Of a stretch of 64,000 nt of DNA, positions 22,492-35,784 are shown piece after piece. Source of the DNA: Pagrus major (lineage: Eukaryota; Chordata; Actinopteri; Spariformes; Sparidae); contig NC_133221.1 in NCBI RefSeq assembly GCF_040436345.1, forward strand, positions 2,261,118 through 2,325,117. Reading direction: 5' to 3'. Position 1 is the stretch's first letter. Every line of letters begins with the position of its first letter. Below the pieces are notes generated by a model. It was given only the letters and a program-made list of their open reading frames with translations. It was not told where the DNA came from and ran no database searches. Both the position numbers and the translations under genes were made by a program.

Positions 22492-25400
22492 ATGAGTGTT
22501 TGTGTGGAGGAAGAGGAGGACAGAGCAGAGTCTCCAGGATCCAGATGTCTGTCTGTGAAGAGTGACCGGTCCAAACTCGGTCCTGTAAACTTCAGAAATG
22601 AACCTGGACCCAGACGCAGAGTAAGAGAACTGAGACCGACTCATTCAGACTTTTTCTCTCCCAAACCTTCACATGTTAGAGCAAACTCTAGCTGCCAGAT
22701 CTTTATTATACATATTTCAGTACAAAGGTAACACTTCTAATACCTGAATTAACATTAACACAGTCAGTAAATGAATACTAGACACATTATCTGTTGGGTA
22801 ATGTTTATTACTGCATTAGATAATATGAATTAATGCAGCCTTCTTGTAAAGTGTTACCAAATTTGATCCTTCCTATGTGCACTCATGAGGTGGGTCAGAA
22901 TATTAGAAACACATCTGATGCAGTCCAGTACAACATTAACACCAGTATCAGTAAATATAGCTGTAGTCACCAGAGGACACCAGCAGGGGGAGCGCAGGCA
23001 CCATGAGCTGAGATCCACTCCCTCAAAAACTCCCCGTCAGGACCTTTACAGCCAGTTCATGTTCCTCTATGTTAAAGGGAAGAGGAAGAAGAACAGGACT
23101 GTCATGTGAACAGACTTTTTGCTTTGTACTCAACTGCCTGACTTTCTTTGTTTCTGACGGAGTCTTTTTGTTTTGATTTTATTAAGAAAAGGCAGGTAAA
23201 GACTTCTTTTTACTGCATTTTCCTGTTTGGTTTGAAAGCAGCTCTCCTGTCTGTTGATGTCTAATGTCTGTGATCAGTGATATATATTACATTTTACTAG
23301 TTACCTTCATTTTTTAAAGTAATATATTACGTTACTGGCACAGAAACTTTAAAATGAATGTTGTGTGTTCAGGTGAATAAGCTGTTTCTTCCTGTGTGTT
23401 TATCATGTGACTGAGAGGAATGATGAGAAATCATGTGAGAGCTCTGTCAGCAGGTTGTTGTGTTTGTGTGAAGGTATGGAGTCTGCAACGGATCAGTGTG
23501 AGGACAGACACACACTGTGTGAGGAGCATGACAGCCAGACCAACTCTCACAGGTGAGGTGACGATCTCTAACGTCACGAAGCATTTGATTCTTCATGAGA
23601 CGAAGACATTCACCTGTTGTCAGCATTAAAATAGAGCCGGACGATCAGTCATATCATCAGTCATATTTAGCTTCATAATTAGAAAATACTAACACTTCCA
23701 TAATGTTAGTAATTAAAATGTGTTTCTTATTGTCCAGACATAATTTCACAGTCTTTTATTCAAGGAGACTTTCCAACCCAATCGCCAGAATAAATGTTAG
23801 CTAAGTGTGTTTCTGCAAAACCACAGAGAAGTTCAAACTGAACGTGTCTTTATGTTGCAACTGTACATGTGTTCAGATTGAATTTCGTATGTCTCTCTTG
23901 TCACAACGCTGTGCTTATGCTCTGGTTAGGTTTAGGCGCAAAAAACACGTGGTTAGTGAGAGGAAAAATGGCTGAAAATGTCCACAGGTGTTCTTTAAAA
24001 TATCCAGTGGTGTAACTCAAACTTCAGTGGGCCTGTTATCCACAGCACAGCTACCACCTCTGCCTCCACGTCCTGATGTGAGAGGTGGCTGATAATCATA
24101 TAATGTGAACGTGATATGTCAGGTTTGGTACAGAATGTGTGGTCTACAGAAACATTAACTGCTAACATTATATATCATTATAGACTGGGCTAGACTCACT
24201 CTAAATGTGCGAGCTTTAATACATTTATTTTCTGTCAGGATCCATCAGAGACCTGACTGTGCTGAGCCTGAACCCAGCTGTGTGTCAATGAAGAGTCACT
24301 GGTCAAAGGAGAGTCCGCTACACTTTCAAGATGGACGCCACTCCGTTGATCAAAGGTGAGGATTTCAAACATTGACATGAGCACAATAAGGACAATAACT
24401 GTGAAAAGTCTTTGGTGATTAAGTCCCATTATGACATCATTTAGTTAGAGTTTGAATATATGCAAATAGCACTGGAGCACTGAGATGCGGTTGGCCTGGG
24501 GGGGGGGGGGCATTTCAACCTTTGCTGGTGAGAATTACAAAGTTTTTTTTGTTCATGTTTAGTTGCAGCAACTGTGTGCAGTAAATGTATTAAATCACTG
24601 ACTTGTCCTGGGGTATTGTGGGTACAGTGCAGAATGGATTCTTTGTTCTTCCGTCAGTAGGAAGCTGGAAAAACCTGAACCCAGCTGTATGTCCGTGAAG
24701 AGTAACTGGTCAATGCATCATCCACTACTGTTCAGAGATGGACCCTACTCTGTTGATCAAAGGTGAGGATTTGAAACTGATAATTAAAACAAAATGAATT
24801 TTCTTTCAGGCTCTCAGTTGTTTTTAAAACTTTACTGACTCAGATGAAGTTTTCTCTTTTAGCAGCAGCACCTGCTTCACACCCACACAGACAAACACAT
24901 GCTCACTGAGAGCTACACAGTACAACCACTCTGATACAAGCAGATACTGTGCAGCTCCACAGGAGCAGCTGGAGGCTCTTGTTGCCTTGCTCCAGGACAC
25001 CTCGGCAGTGGACAGTGAGGGAAGGAAAGCTACATAGATGGGTTTGGTGAGATCTGTTGGGACTGAGCCCAACTGACTGATGAGGCAAAACAATAAGCTC
25101 AAAGCTCAAACGCCTGCAGACTGAGCTGCTGATTCTCAGTGGGATCAGCAGGACTAGTAAACCTTTACCACTATAGAAAGTCATCTGGTTCACTGTTCAC
25201 ATCCAAACATGACCTCATGGACTCACCTTGTGTTTCTCTCAGTGTGGACAGTCATCATGTGAGTTAATTATTCATGATCCCTCCACAGAGTGAACCAGGA
25301 GATCCCAGATGTTCCCAGCGGTCAGTCAGCCCAGCAGCAACAAACACACCTGGACTCCATATTTATGGTCTGTACATCTACAGCAACTACTTTACATATA

Positions 25401-28400
25401 CTCCGTTCACAATAATCGCCATGCTGCACTTCTGTTCAACATGGATCTGATGTTTGGATCCATGATCTTAGTTTGCTTGTGTCAGTCATACAATATTCTG
25501 TTTTAGCTGCTGGAGGAGAAAATTGTCACTTTTGTGAAGAACGAGCTGAAGAAGTTTCAGAGGGTTCTGAGTCCAGATTACCCAGAATGCTCAGAGAGTC
25601 AGTGGGAGGATAAGGAGGTGTTGGATGGTGAAGATGAGGAGCAGATGAGGAGCAGCAGAGAGGCGTTCCTGAAGATCACACAGCACTTCCTGAGGGGAAT
25701 GAAGCGGGAGGATCTGGCGGACTGGCTGCAGAGCAGTAAGAGGGAACGATTGATGGATAAATGGACTATTTACTAATCTCTCAAGAGATGGAACAAAATA
25801 TGTTCATATACTCAATGTAAGACATCTTTGACGTATTGATCTTGTTTGTCTTGTGTTCATTCAGGACACCCTGCTCCAGTTTATCAGCTTAAACTTAAGT
25901 CTAACCTGAAGAAGAAGTTCCAGTGTGTGTTTGAGGGGATCGCTAAAGCAGGAAACCCAACCCTTCTGAATCAGATCTACACAGAGCTCTACATCACAGA
26001 GGGAGGGACTGCAGAGGTCAATGATGAACATGAGGTCAGACAGATTGAAACGGTGTTCAGGAAACCTCGCAGAGCAGAAACAACAATCGGACGAGAAGAC
26101 ATCTTTAAAGCCTCACCTGGAAGAGACGAACCAATCAGAACAGTGCTGACAAAGGGAGTCGCCGGCATCGGGAAAACAGTCTTAACACAGAAGTTCACTC
26201 TGGACTGGGCTGAAGACAAAAACAACCAGGACATACAGTTCACATTTCCATTCACCTTCAGAGAGCTGAATGTGCTGAAAGAGAAAAAGTTCAGCTTGGT
26301 GGAGCTTGTTCATCACTTCTTCACTGAAACCAAAGAAATCTGCAGCTTTGAAGAGTTCCAGGTTGTGTTCATCTTTGACGGTCTGGATGAGTGTCGACCT
26401 CCTCTGGACTTCCACAACACTGAGATCCTGACTGATGTTACAGAGTCCACCTCAGTGGATGTGCTGCTGACAAACCTCATCAGGGGGAAACTGCTTCCCT
26501 CTGCTCGCCTCTGGATAACCACACGACCTGCAGCAGCCAATCAGATTCCTCCTGAGTGTGTTGACATGGTGACAGAGGTCAGAGGGTTCACCAATCCACA
26601 TAAGAAAGAGTACTTCAGGAGGAGATTCAGAGATGAGGAGCAGGCCACCAGAATCATCTCCCACATCAAGACATCACGAAGCCTCCACATCATGTGCCAC
26701 ATCCCAGTCTTCTGCTGGATCACTGCTACAGTTCTGGAGGATGTGTTGAAGACCAGAGAGGGAGGAGAGCTGCCCAAGACCCTGACTGAGATGTACATCC
26801 ACTTCCTGGTGGTTCAGTCCAAAGTGAAGAACGTCAAGTATGATGGAAAATCCGAGAGAGATCCACACTGGACTCCAGCGAGCAGGAAGATGATTGAGTC
26901 TCTGGGAAAACTGGCTTTTGAGCAGCTGCAGAAAGGAAACCTGATCTTCTATGAATCAGACCTGACAGAGTGTGGCATCGATATCAGAGCAGCCTCAGTG
27001 TACTCAGGAGTGTTCACCGAGATCTTTAAAGAGGAGAGAGGACTGTACCAGGACAAGGTGTTCTGCTTCGTCCATCTGAGTGTTCAGGAGTTTCTGGCTG
27101 CTCTTCATGTCCATCTGACATTCACCAACTCTGGAGTCAATCTGCTGGTAGAAGGAGCATCCCAGAAAGAAAGGATAGACGAATCTGCAAAGACACACTT
27201 CTACCAGAGTGCTGTGGACGAGGCCTTACAGAGTCCAAACGGACACCTGGACTTGTTCCTGCGCTTCCTCTTGGGCCTGTCACTGCAGACCAATCAGACT
27301 CTCCTAGGCGGCCTGCTGGCACAGTCAGGAAGTAGCCCACAGACCAATCAGGAAACAATCCAGTACATTAAGGGAAAGATAAGTACGGATCTTTCTTCAG
27401 AGAAGAGTATCAATCTGTTTCACTGTCTGAATGAACTTAATGATCGTTCTCTAGTGGAGCAGATCCAACAGTACCTGAGATCAGGAAGTCTCTCCACAGA
27501 TAAACTGTCTCCTGTTCAGTGGTCAGCTCTGGTCTTCATCTTACTGTCATCAGAAAAAGATCTGGCCATGTTTGACCTGAAGAAATACTCTGCTTCAGAG
27601 GAGGCTCTTCTAAGGCTGCTGCCGGTGGTCAAAGCCTCCAACAAGGCTCTGTAAGGAGAGAGATTAATTCATATTTTAAATAGTCAATTTGCAACTGGAA
27701 ATAAATAAGCTTTGTACTTATATTGTCTGCGTCACTGTTTTCAGATTGAGTGGCTGTAACCTCTCAGAGAGGAGCTGTGAAGCTCTGTCCTCAGTTCTCA
27801 GCTCAAAGTCCTCTAGTCTAAGAGAGTTGGACCTGAGTAACAACAACCTTCAGGATTCAGGAGTGAAGCTGCTGTCTGCTGGACTACAGCGTCCACTCTG
27901 TACACTGGAAACTCTCAGGTTAGGATCACTGACCCACCATCTTGGGAGTGCCTGACTCCCTGCTAATCAAAAATGGACAAAGAGGTGGAGCGTTGGTGGA
28001 GCTGAAGTGAGCCTGTTTAGTTAAATAAGCTAAATAGGCTAACAAGCTATCATAAAGAAACACAAATCTCAGAATACCTTAGGGGTGATCCGTAGAGAAT
28101 TCTGTGGTCACTACAGGTAGGAAAATTTTGCACATTTTAAAGTGAAATGCATCAATCTGGTGCACTTGGAGGGAAAATTAAGAGTCTATCTCATAAATAA
28201 CATAACCATAAATGAGAAATTGTGGAAAATATAAAATGTAGAAAAATAATCAAATATAACACTAAGCTTTGGCTCTGCTGCCTGGTGATTAGTCCAGTCC
28301 TGACAATTTACTCTATACACAGCTCCGGCTATACAATGTAAGCACAAGCCTATAAGCTATAGTCAATAGTCGATATCAATCTATTGCTTTTAAGTCCTGA

Positions 28401-30964
28401 CTTGTTACTTAACATTGCGAGACCAAATAATCACTGTCTTGTTTTAAATGCCATCTTAACAATATATTGTCTGGTCTGTGTGGTTCAGGTTGCTGCTGGA
28501 AAACGTGACAGTCGTTTCACGGGCACATGTGAACGCATGTACACGTGCAACCTGGTTATCTTTCCAAGCTGCAGTTGTTAAACACTGCTGCCCGCTGGCA
28601 GTTATCAAACATAATAAATAACATGAGTTGTATTTCCGTCTCACGTTTTTCAGGCTGGTAAATAAAACACAGACAGAGAGGTATAGGTTATATACTGCCC
28701 AGCTAGGTTAACAAGACAAACTGAGCAAACTGACAAACAGACTGGAGAGAGATTGACTACAAGCTAGCACATCAACTTAACTTTACTGTTAGAGACCACA
28801 AGTTCACCTGACAGCTGTTTTCCCCATCTCTTCTCTGTACCATTGAGTTCATTAAAGTTAACATTACATTTCACCTTCATTCAGGAGTCAAATAACAGAG
28901 AATTACAGTACATTACAGTGGGTGCACCTCCAAGGCTTGTGCTCTCCTCAACTCAGGGTGTTTATTCCTTCAGAAGCTCCCAACCATCCCCACGGCTTTC
29001 TCCTCCAGAGCTCGCCGGCTCCAGCTGCTGTCTGCCAGTTAATACTAACAGGGCCTCTCGCTTATCCAAAATACCAGCATCTGGCCCTCCACTCCGGTCT
29101 GTTCAGTTTAACACACAGCAAGCCATATTATTTGTCTTGGAGATCAGTGACTGGAATTAGCTGAGGTGAAGCCGATCAGACAGCTTGCGCCTAGCTGTCA
29201 GTCAATGTGGCCATGCCCCTAATTATGCATAACTTAAAGCCTTAATATAATATATAAAACACAATTAAAGTGTTAGAATAGTTTGCTGTTTTCGTGAAAC
29301 AGCAACAGTAAGTGATATGTTTGCATTAACAAAAAAAACTTGTGAACATAATGGATGAGGAAACTGGGTTTGCTCCCGTGAAGCTGTGTGATTGTTCATG
29401 GACATTGATACCAGTCGCAGTACTACAGTAGCCTTCCAGCCCTCTCATCGGATTTTGCGACGTGTGTTGTTTTGTGTGTTTGCAGGTTGTCAGGCTGTTT
29501 GATCACAGAGGAAGGCTGTGCTTCTCTGGCCTCAGCTTTGAGCTCCAACCCCACCCATCTGAGAGAGCTGGACCTGAGCTATAATAATCCAGGAGACTCG
29601 GGAGTGAAGCTGCTCTCTGCTGGACTGGAGGATCCACAGTGGAGACTGGATACTCTCAGGTATAGAAAGGCCTGTTGAAGCCACAATCAGTCTCAAAGAG
29701 GAGAGAGAGAGCTGGAAACATTCTCTGTCACGTTGTCAGCCTGGCTTATAAGACCCTGACACCCCAAGGTGACCTCAAACAACTAGAGCTGATAAATACT
29801 GACCACATCAGACGATCAATACAGACAGAAGTAGTCAGAGAGGATGTGCCAAAACAGTGAGGTGATAAAATTGCCTTTTTTTCTGGAGGATTTTTTTGTT
29901 GCAATATTGGGAGGTAGGACAGCAGTGTAAACATGTGGGCTCATGTCAAACAATAATACACGGTGTTTTGATGCGCCTAAGCAGAAGTCAGGAGGGAACG
30001 GTGTTCCTCCTCAGATTGCTTTTCTTGATTTCTACTTTCGGTATCGAAAAAATTAGGACCTTCACTCATTTATGCTACTCACAATGTTCTCAACCGCTGG
30101 TTGTTAGACTATAAATATGGTGCATTAATAGATTCTGTCAGAAATGGTCATTTGGAGAAAGAAAGACAGTTCCAGTTTGAGAGCACTCGGAGCATCCTCT
30201 GTATGGAAGATATTTTTGGTCATAATTAAAATTAAAAAATTGAAATTTCAGGAGATAATTAAATCAAATTTAAAATGTAAAAATTATCTTTTGAAAATTT
30301 TAAGGTGAGTTGATGAATGTATGGTTCTCCTAGCAAAACATGGCCATTTCCTCCACTGACTACAGGTGGCAGTCAACCATTGGCGCTCATTGAAGAACCA
30401 TCAGCTGATTGCCGACATGGTGTGTCAGGGCCCAAAGAGATTTGTTTCTGGGGCCTCCAGATAATAAATGTTTCCATCTCTGCAGCTCTACACAGCTTTT
30501 AAGCCTCTTTTAGCTTCTAGTTTTGGTTTTTGCAGCACATCTCCATTTCCAGGAGCAGCTGTTTTCTTCTAAATAGCTCTGATTAAACCACTACCTGCCC
30601 AGCAGCAAACAGCAGACAGACTGAGGCAGAGACTAGGTGAACATAGTGAAACATTTACATGAATGTTCATGTTGCCAATAATTGGCCTGGTTGAAAGAGG
30701 ATGTGCTGGTCTTCTTTCAGGGTGGAGCCTGGTGGAGTCCAATGGTTGAGACCAGCTCTGAGGAAGTGTAAGTATGTTTTTACTTTGAGTCGTGAAAACA
30801 AAGTACATACTGGTGTCATCAGCATAAATGATTAATATCTGCAGCTGTGTCATGTCTTCTCTCCATCAGATTCCTGTGAACTCACAGTGGACACAAACAC
30901 AGTAAACAGAAAGATCAAACTGTCTGACAACAACAGGAAGATGACACATGTGGAGGAGGAGTAG
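22492..30964 (+). CDS. Fish NLR (FISNA-NACHT-LRR) with truncated B30.2
   Basis: A model of eleven coding exons, about 1001 aa: 22492-22620, 23482-23552, 24239-24355, 24658-24762, 25289-25367, 25507-25735, 25865-27650, 27745-27918, 29486-29659, 30721-30767, 30870-30964. Phases agree throughout; the start of the second exon is the least certain. N-terminal exons repeat an (E)PSC(V/M)S(M/V)KS module, then a helical region ([17 protein letters not shown]) and FISNA lead into a NACHT ATPase with Walker A GVAGIGKT and Walker [11 protein letters not shown]. Two LRR exons of 174 nt each ([18 protein letters not shown]) follow. The last exon opens a PRY domain ([20 protein letters not shown]) but stops at TAG 30962-30964. 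An intracellular sensor of the large teleost NLRC3-like/NLR-C group is expected. Both LRR and final introns hold repeats. Confidence 0.85.
24498..24510. repeat. Poly-G run
   Basis: Thirteen G in an NLR intron. Confidence 0.9.
25865..27650 (+). CDS. FISNA-NACHT exon of the NLR
   Basis: This single 1786-nt exon (phase 1 to 2) is open throughout. It holds the FISNA segment ([20 protein letters not shown]), the NACHT core with GIGKT near 26165 and FDGLDE near 26375, a winged-helix region with the [15 protein letters not shown] motif (near 27065), and an end ([12 protein letters not shown]) that splices into the first LRR exon. The reading frame runs on by chance through the donor to TAA at 27652. 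No damage was seen, so the sensor core looks functional. Confidence 0.9.
28850..29250. repeat. Dispersed repeat shared with 17085-17485
   Basis: Same order of shared segments as the other copy; here in the intron between the two LRR exons. Confidence 0.7.
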
Positions 30965-31122
30965 CAGTGTATGTGGACTGTCCTGCTGGCACTGTGTCCT
31001 TCTACAGAGTCTCCTCTGACATACTGATCCACCTCCACACCTACAACACCACATTCACTGAACCTCTTTATCCTGGGTTTAGGCTCTGGTCTGGTTCCTC
31101 AGTGTGTCTGTGTTCTCTGTAA
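30958..31122 (+). pseudogene. Out-of-frame C-terminal part of the B30.2 (SPRY) domain
   Basis: Frame 30958-31122 reads VYVDCPAGTVSFYRVSSD and later FTEPLYPGF, ending in a natural TAA; this is the C-terminal third of a fish SPRY domain. It joins the PRY start at about 30957 with a shift of one base, and roughly 100 residues of the domain are absent. The NLR therefore terminates at 30964 and this part is not translated. Confidence 0.8.
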
Positions 31123-31586
31123 GAGGAAGAGTCTCCTCCTGTTAGTGAAACCCTCTCAGCGCTGACCAAATAGTTCAGTCTGTAGATGACCACACAATGC
31201 AGATGTTACCAATACGGTGACCATATTTTCAAAACTGCAAATAGTGCACCCTGCATTCATGCAATGCAAGGAAATTCTTTACAAATGGACAGCAATGCCA
31301 CCAAGACATGGGAGAGAAGATAATTCCCTGTGTTTTTACATTCACATTGAGCAATATCAAAGCAAAACAGGGCGAATGCATGGCGACAAATAAGTGAGGA
31401 GGTTGTAGCCAGTTGTGTGAAATATTTTGTTAAAAAAATGTCAGTTGTTTTTTGTTAAAATAAATATTAAATAAATGTATTCAACATTTACAAGACAGTG
31501 ACAAAAACACATCGGGAGTAAGCTGTTGTTGCAGTGAGTTAAGCAGACTCTCACTGAGGAGACTGTGGTTTGTATACCATTTGGAA
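31123..31586. other. 3' flank of the NLR gene
   Basis: Probable former 3'-UTR. AATAAA-like signals occur around 31458-31475. No other gene was seen. Confidence 0.4.
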
Positions 31587-34111
31587 CATATCTTTATATC
31601 CATCCATCCATCCATTATCTGCCGCTTATCCGGGGCCGGGTCGCGGGGGCAGCTGCCTGAGCAGGGATACCCAGACTTCCCTCTCCCCGGACACTTCCTC
31701 CAGCTCCTCCGGGAGGATCCCAAGGCGTTCCCAGGTCAGCCGGGTGACATAGTCACTCCAGCGTGTCCTGGGTCTTCCTCGGGGTCTCTTCCTCCCGGTG
31801 GGGCATGCCTGGAACACCTCCCGAGGGAGGCGTCCAGGGGGCATCCGATACAGATGCCCGAGCCACCTCAGCTGACTCCTCTCGATGTGGAGGAGCAGCG
31901 GTTCTACTCCGAGCTCCTCCCGCGTGACAGAGCTCCTCACCCTATCTCTAAGGGAGCGCCCTGCCACCCTGCGGAGGAAACTCATTTCGGCCGCTTGTAT
32001 CCGGGATCTTATTCTTTCGGTCATGACCCAAAGTTCATGACCATAGGTGAGGGTAGGAACGTAGACTGACAGGTAAATCGAGAGCTTCGCCTTTCGGCTC
32101 AGCTCTCTCTTCCCTCACTCGTGAACAAGACCCCGAGATACTTAAACTCCTCCACTTGAGGCAGGAACTCTCCCCCAACCTGGAGGGAACAAGCCACCTT
32201 TTTCCGGTCGAGAACCATGGCCTCAGACTTGGAGGTGCTGATTCTCATCCCAACTGCTTCACACTCGGCTGCAAACCGCCCCAGAACATGCTGGAGGTCC
32301 CGGCTCGAAGGAGCCAACAAGACAACATCATCTGCGAAAAGCAGGGATGAAATCCGGTGGCTCCCGAACCAGATCCCCTCCGGCCCATGACTGCGCCTAG
32401 AAATTCTGTCCATAAAAATAATGAACAGAACCGGTGACAAAGGGCAGCCCTGCCAGAGTCCAACATGTACTGGAAACAGGTCTGACTTACTGCCGGCAAT
32501 GCGAACCAAGCTCCTGCTCCGGTCGTACAGGGACCGTACAGCCCTTAGTAGAGGGCCCTCGACCCCGTACTCCCGAAGCACCCCCCACAGAATGCCACGA
32601 GGGACACGGTCGAATGCCTTCTCCAAGTCCACAAAACACATGTGGACTGGTTGGGCAAACTCCCATGAACCCTCCAGCACCCTGCTGAGGGTATAGAGCT
32701 GGTCCAGTGTTCCACGGCCAGGACGAAAACCGCATTGTTCCTCCTGAATCCGAGGTTCGACTATCGGCCGAATTCTCCTCTCCAGTACCCTGGAATAGAC
32801 TTTACCAGGGAGGCTGAGGAGTGTGATCCCCCGGTAGTTGGAACACACCCTCCGGTCCCCCTTTTTGAATAGAGGGACCACCACCCCGGTCTGCCAGTCC
32901 AGAGGCACTGTCCCCAACTGCCACGCGATGTTGCAGAGACGTGTCAGCCAAGACAGCCCCACAACATCCAGAGACTTGAGGTACTCAGGGCGGATCTCAT
33001 CCACTCCTGGTGCTTTGCCACTGGGCAGCTTCCGGACTACCTTCTTGACTTCAGCTTGGGTGATGAATGGATCAACCTCCGAGTCCCCAGCCTCTGCTTC
33101 CTCTATGGAAGACGTGTCAGTGGGATTGAGGAGATCCTCGAAGTACTCCTTCCACCGCCCAACGATATCCCCAGTCGAGGTCAACCGCCCAACGATATCC
33201 CCAGTCGAGGTCAACAGCTCCCCGCCTCCACCGTAAACAGTGTTGGCGGGGTGCTGCTTCCCCTTCCTAAGGCGCCGGATGGTTTGCCAAAATTTCCTCG
33301 AGGCCGACCGGTAGTCCTTCTCCATGGCCTCCCCGAACTTTTCCCAGACCCGAGTCTTTGCTTCTGCGACCGCCCGTGCTGCAGCACGCTTGGCCTGCCG
33401 GTACCCGTCAGCTGCCTCAGGAGTCCCCCGAGCCAGCCAGGCTCGATAGGACTCCTTCTTCAGCTTGACAGCATCCCTTACTGTCGGTGTCCACCACCGA
33501 GTTCGGGGATTGCCGCCACGACAGGCACCGGAGACCTTACGGCCACATCTCTGAACAGCCGCGTCAATAATGGAGGCGGAGAACAAGGCCCATTCGGACT
33601 CAATGTCCCCAGCCTCCCTCGGGATCTGGTCAAAGCTCTCCCGGAGGTGGCAGTTGAAGACCTCCCCGACAGAGGGTTCCACCAGACGTTCCCAGCAGAC
33701 CCTCACAGTACGTTTGGGTCTGCCAAGTCTGTCCAGCTTCCTCCCCTGCCAGCGAAACCAACTCACCACCAGGTGGTGATCAGTTGACAGCTGAGCCCCT
33801 CTCTTTACCCGAGTGTCCAAGACATACGGCCGGAGGTCAGATGACATGACCACAAAGTCGATCATTGAGGCCTAGGGTGTCCTGGTGCCATGTGCACTGA
33901 TGAACACCCTTATGCTTGAACATGGTGTTCGTTATGGACAAACTGTGACTGGCACAGAAGTCCAACAACAGAACACCACTCGGGTTCAGATCAGGGAGGC
34001 CGTTCCTCCCAATCACACCCCTCCAGCAACACTGTCGCTGCCTACGTGAGCGTTGAAGTCCCCCAGTAGAACGATGGAGTCCCCAGTTGGAAGCACCCCC
34101 ATATCTTTATA
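31587..34111 (-). mobile_element. Rex3 (RTE-clade) LINE, 5'-truncated, with target-site duplication
   Basis: CATATCTTTATA at 31587-31598 is repeated at 34100-34111, a 12-bp target duplication. On the minus strand the element ends in (GGAT)n, the known Rex3 3' tail. An open frame of 588 codons (33865 to 32099) carries reverse transcriptase with FVDLEKAFDRVP, QGCPLSP and the catalytic FADD near 32324-32338. A C-terminal part (32024 to 31626) is separated by a deletion or frameshift, and an endonuclease fragment with a DFNAHVG-type motif lies at 33866-34099, shifted near 33870. A 30-bp tandem duplication at 33156-33215 adds ten residues in frame. The sequences at 32432 and 32878 match the Rex3 primer sites I remember. 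Recent but dead. Confidence 0.9.
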
Positions 34112-34453
34112 CTGTTCACATATTATTATTATTATTACACTGTGTTCACTTGTTATTTTCACAATAAGTTCATGTATTATTTTCTGTTTCTTGTCAGTTT
34201 TCTGTCACTGTTTGGTTAGCTTAAGGCAACAAATAAACTTGGCAAGGTTAAGGGCATGAAGACACTCCTTGACTTTCAAAGGCATCAGATCGCCGTCCTG
34301 TTCACACTACTCAACTTTCTGTCTCGTGGTCGGAGTCTTTGTGGTCTGCACTACATGACTTACCAGTGATCAGTGGACTTTTTGTCTGCAGACTCCAAAA
34401 ACAAGTTGGGGGTAGCAAGATCAGGGCTGAAATCCAAGTGTGAACTTGGCTTT
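34112..34453. other. Short unique flank
   Basis: Nothing recognised between the LINE and the minisatellite. Confidence 0.4.
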
Positions 34454-35035
34454 AAGGAACTAAATACTTGGTAAGGTTCAAGGAACAAAAATAGTTGGTT
34501 CGACTCAGGGAAGTAAAATGCTTGGTAAGGTTCAGGGAACAAAAATAGTTGGTTAGACTCAGGGAGGTAAAATACTTGGTAAGGTTCAGGGAACAAAAAT
34601 ACTTGGCGAGTTTTAGGGAACTGAAATACTTGGTTGGGTTTAGGGAACTAAAATGCTTGGTAAGGTTCAGGGAACAAAAATACTTGCCGAGTTTTAGGGA
34701 ACTGAAATACTTGGTTGGGTTTAGGGAACTAAAATGCTTGGTAAGGTTCAGGGAACAAAAATACTTGCCGAGTTTTAGGGAACTGAAATATTTGGTTGGA
34801 TTTAGGGAACTAAAATGCTTGGTAAGGTTCAGGGAACTGAAATACTTGGTTGGGTTTAGGGAACTGAAATACTTGGTAAGGTTCAGGGAACAAAAATACT
34901 TGGCGAGGTTTAGGGAACTGAAATACTTGGTTGGGTTTAGGGAACTAAAATGCTTGATACGGGTCAGGGAACAAAAACACTTGGTGAGGTTTAGGGAACT
35001 AAAATACTTGGTGAGGTTTAGGGAACTTAAGGATT
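34454..35035. repeat. 27-bp minisatellite, about 21 units
   Basis: The unit is like TACTTGGTAAGGTTCAGGGA followed by ACAAAAA. Units alternate in sets of three, so an 81-bp higher-order period is visible (GCTTGGTAAGG at 34655 and 34736). As 27 is divisible by three, both strands are open: plus reads YLVRFREQK, minus SSLNLTKYF. The unit resembles the phrase GGTTAGGTTTAGGCACAAAA found dispersed at 23925, 50035 and 58510, from which it may have grown. Confidence 0.93.
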
Positions 35036-35491
35036 TTTGCGAACACATTGGAGATTGAATGGACTATCGTTTGGTTCATATACTGTGCACTGTGGACATC
35101 ATGAACGCTGGAGGAGTAAGTCAGCTCTTCAGAAAAGTCTGAATTTATCTGTGGGATGATAGCTAACCCTTAGCATACTGACAGGTTCAATCATAGCTGC
35201 AATCACTTCAGACACATGGTGCATTGTATTTTTTAGGTAACATAATTTGTGGTAAATGTCAATTAAAGGGCTTAAAAAAACAGGACATTTTATTTTCTGA
35301 TGGAGATTTGTCAGGATTAAAATCATTTATCTGCGATAGGCCCAGTTCAATAACATCATTAACACACTGACTGTGTTTCTCCAACACACGCAGGATGATG
35401 ATTATCTGCTGAGATCGCTGCTGATTTCAACAGTTCTTATCAAAAGCATAAATCATAAAATGTTGCAGTTCTACCATCTGATTATGTCTTT

Positions 35492-35574
<83 letters not shown>

Positions 35575-35784
35575 CAAAATAGTGCAATGAATGTACTTCC
35601 AGTGAGTTTTAATGACGATGATGATGATCTATGTTAATGAAAAGTCAGATAAATACCTTCAGTAGACACACAGAGGGGGGAGACAGGGCTGTGTGTTGTG
35701 TTTAGAGGAGGGACTCATTCGAATAAGTAAAAGTTTATCAGTGAAGAAGGAAGAGAGGCAGCAGTAACCCGTCAGAGCTTCAAC
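35036..35784. other. Upstream region of the orphan exon, with a (TA)n tract
   Basis: No gene was seen. A TA microsatellite lies at 35497-35573. The 80 bases before 35785 look like a 5'-UTR. Confidence 0.5.
35497..35573. repeat. (TA)n microsatellite
   Basis: About 38 AT units. Confidence 0.97.

Noticed and set aside
33056..33787. 243-codon plus-strand frame
   Set aside because: It is the antisense shadow of the Rex3 reverse transcriptase frame.
34452..35058. Open frames of 169 and 198 codons
   Set aside because: They are translations of the 27-bp tandem repeat.
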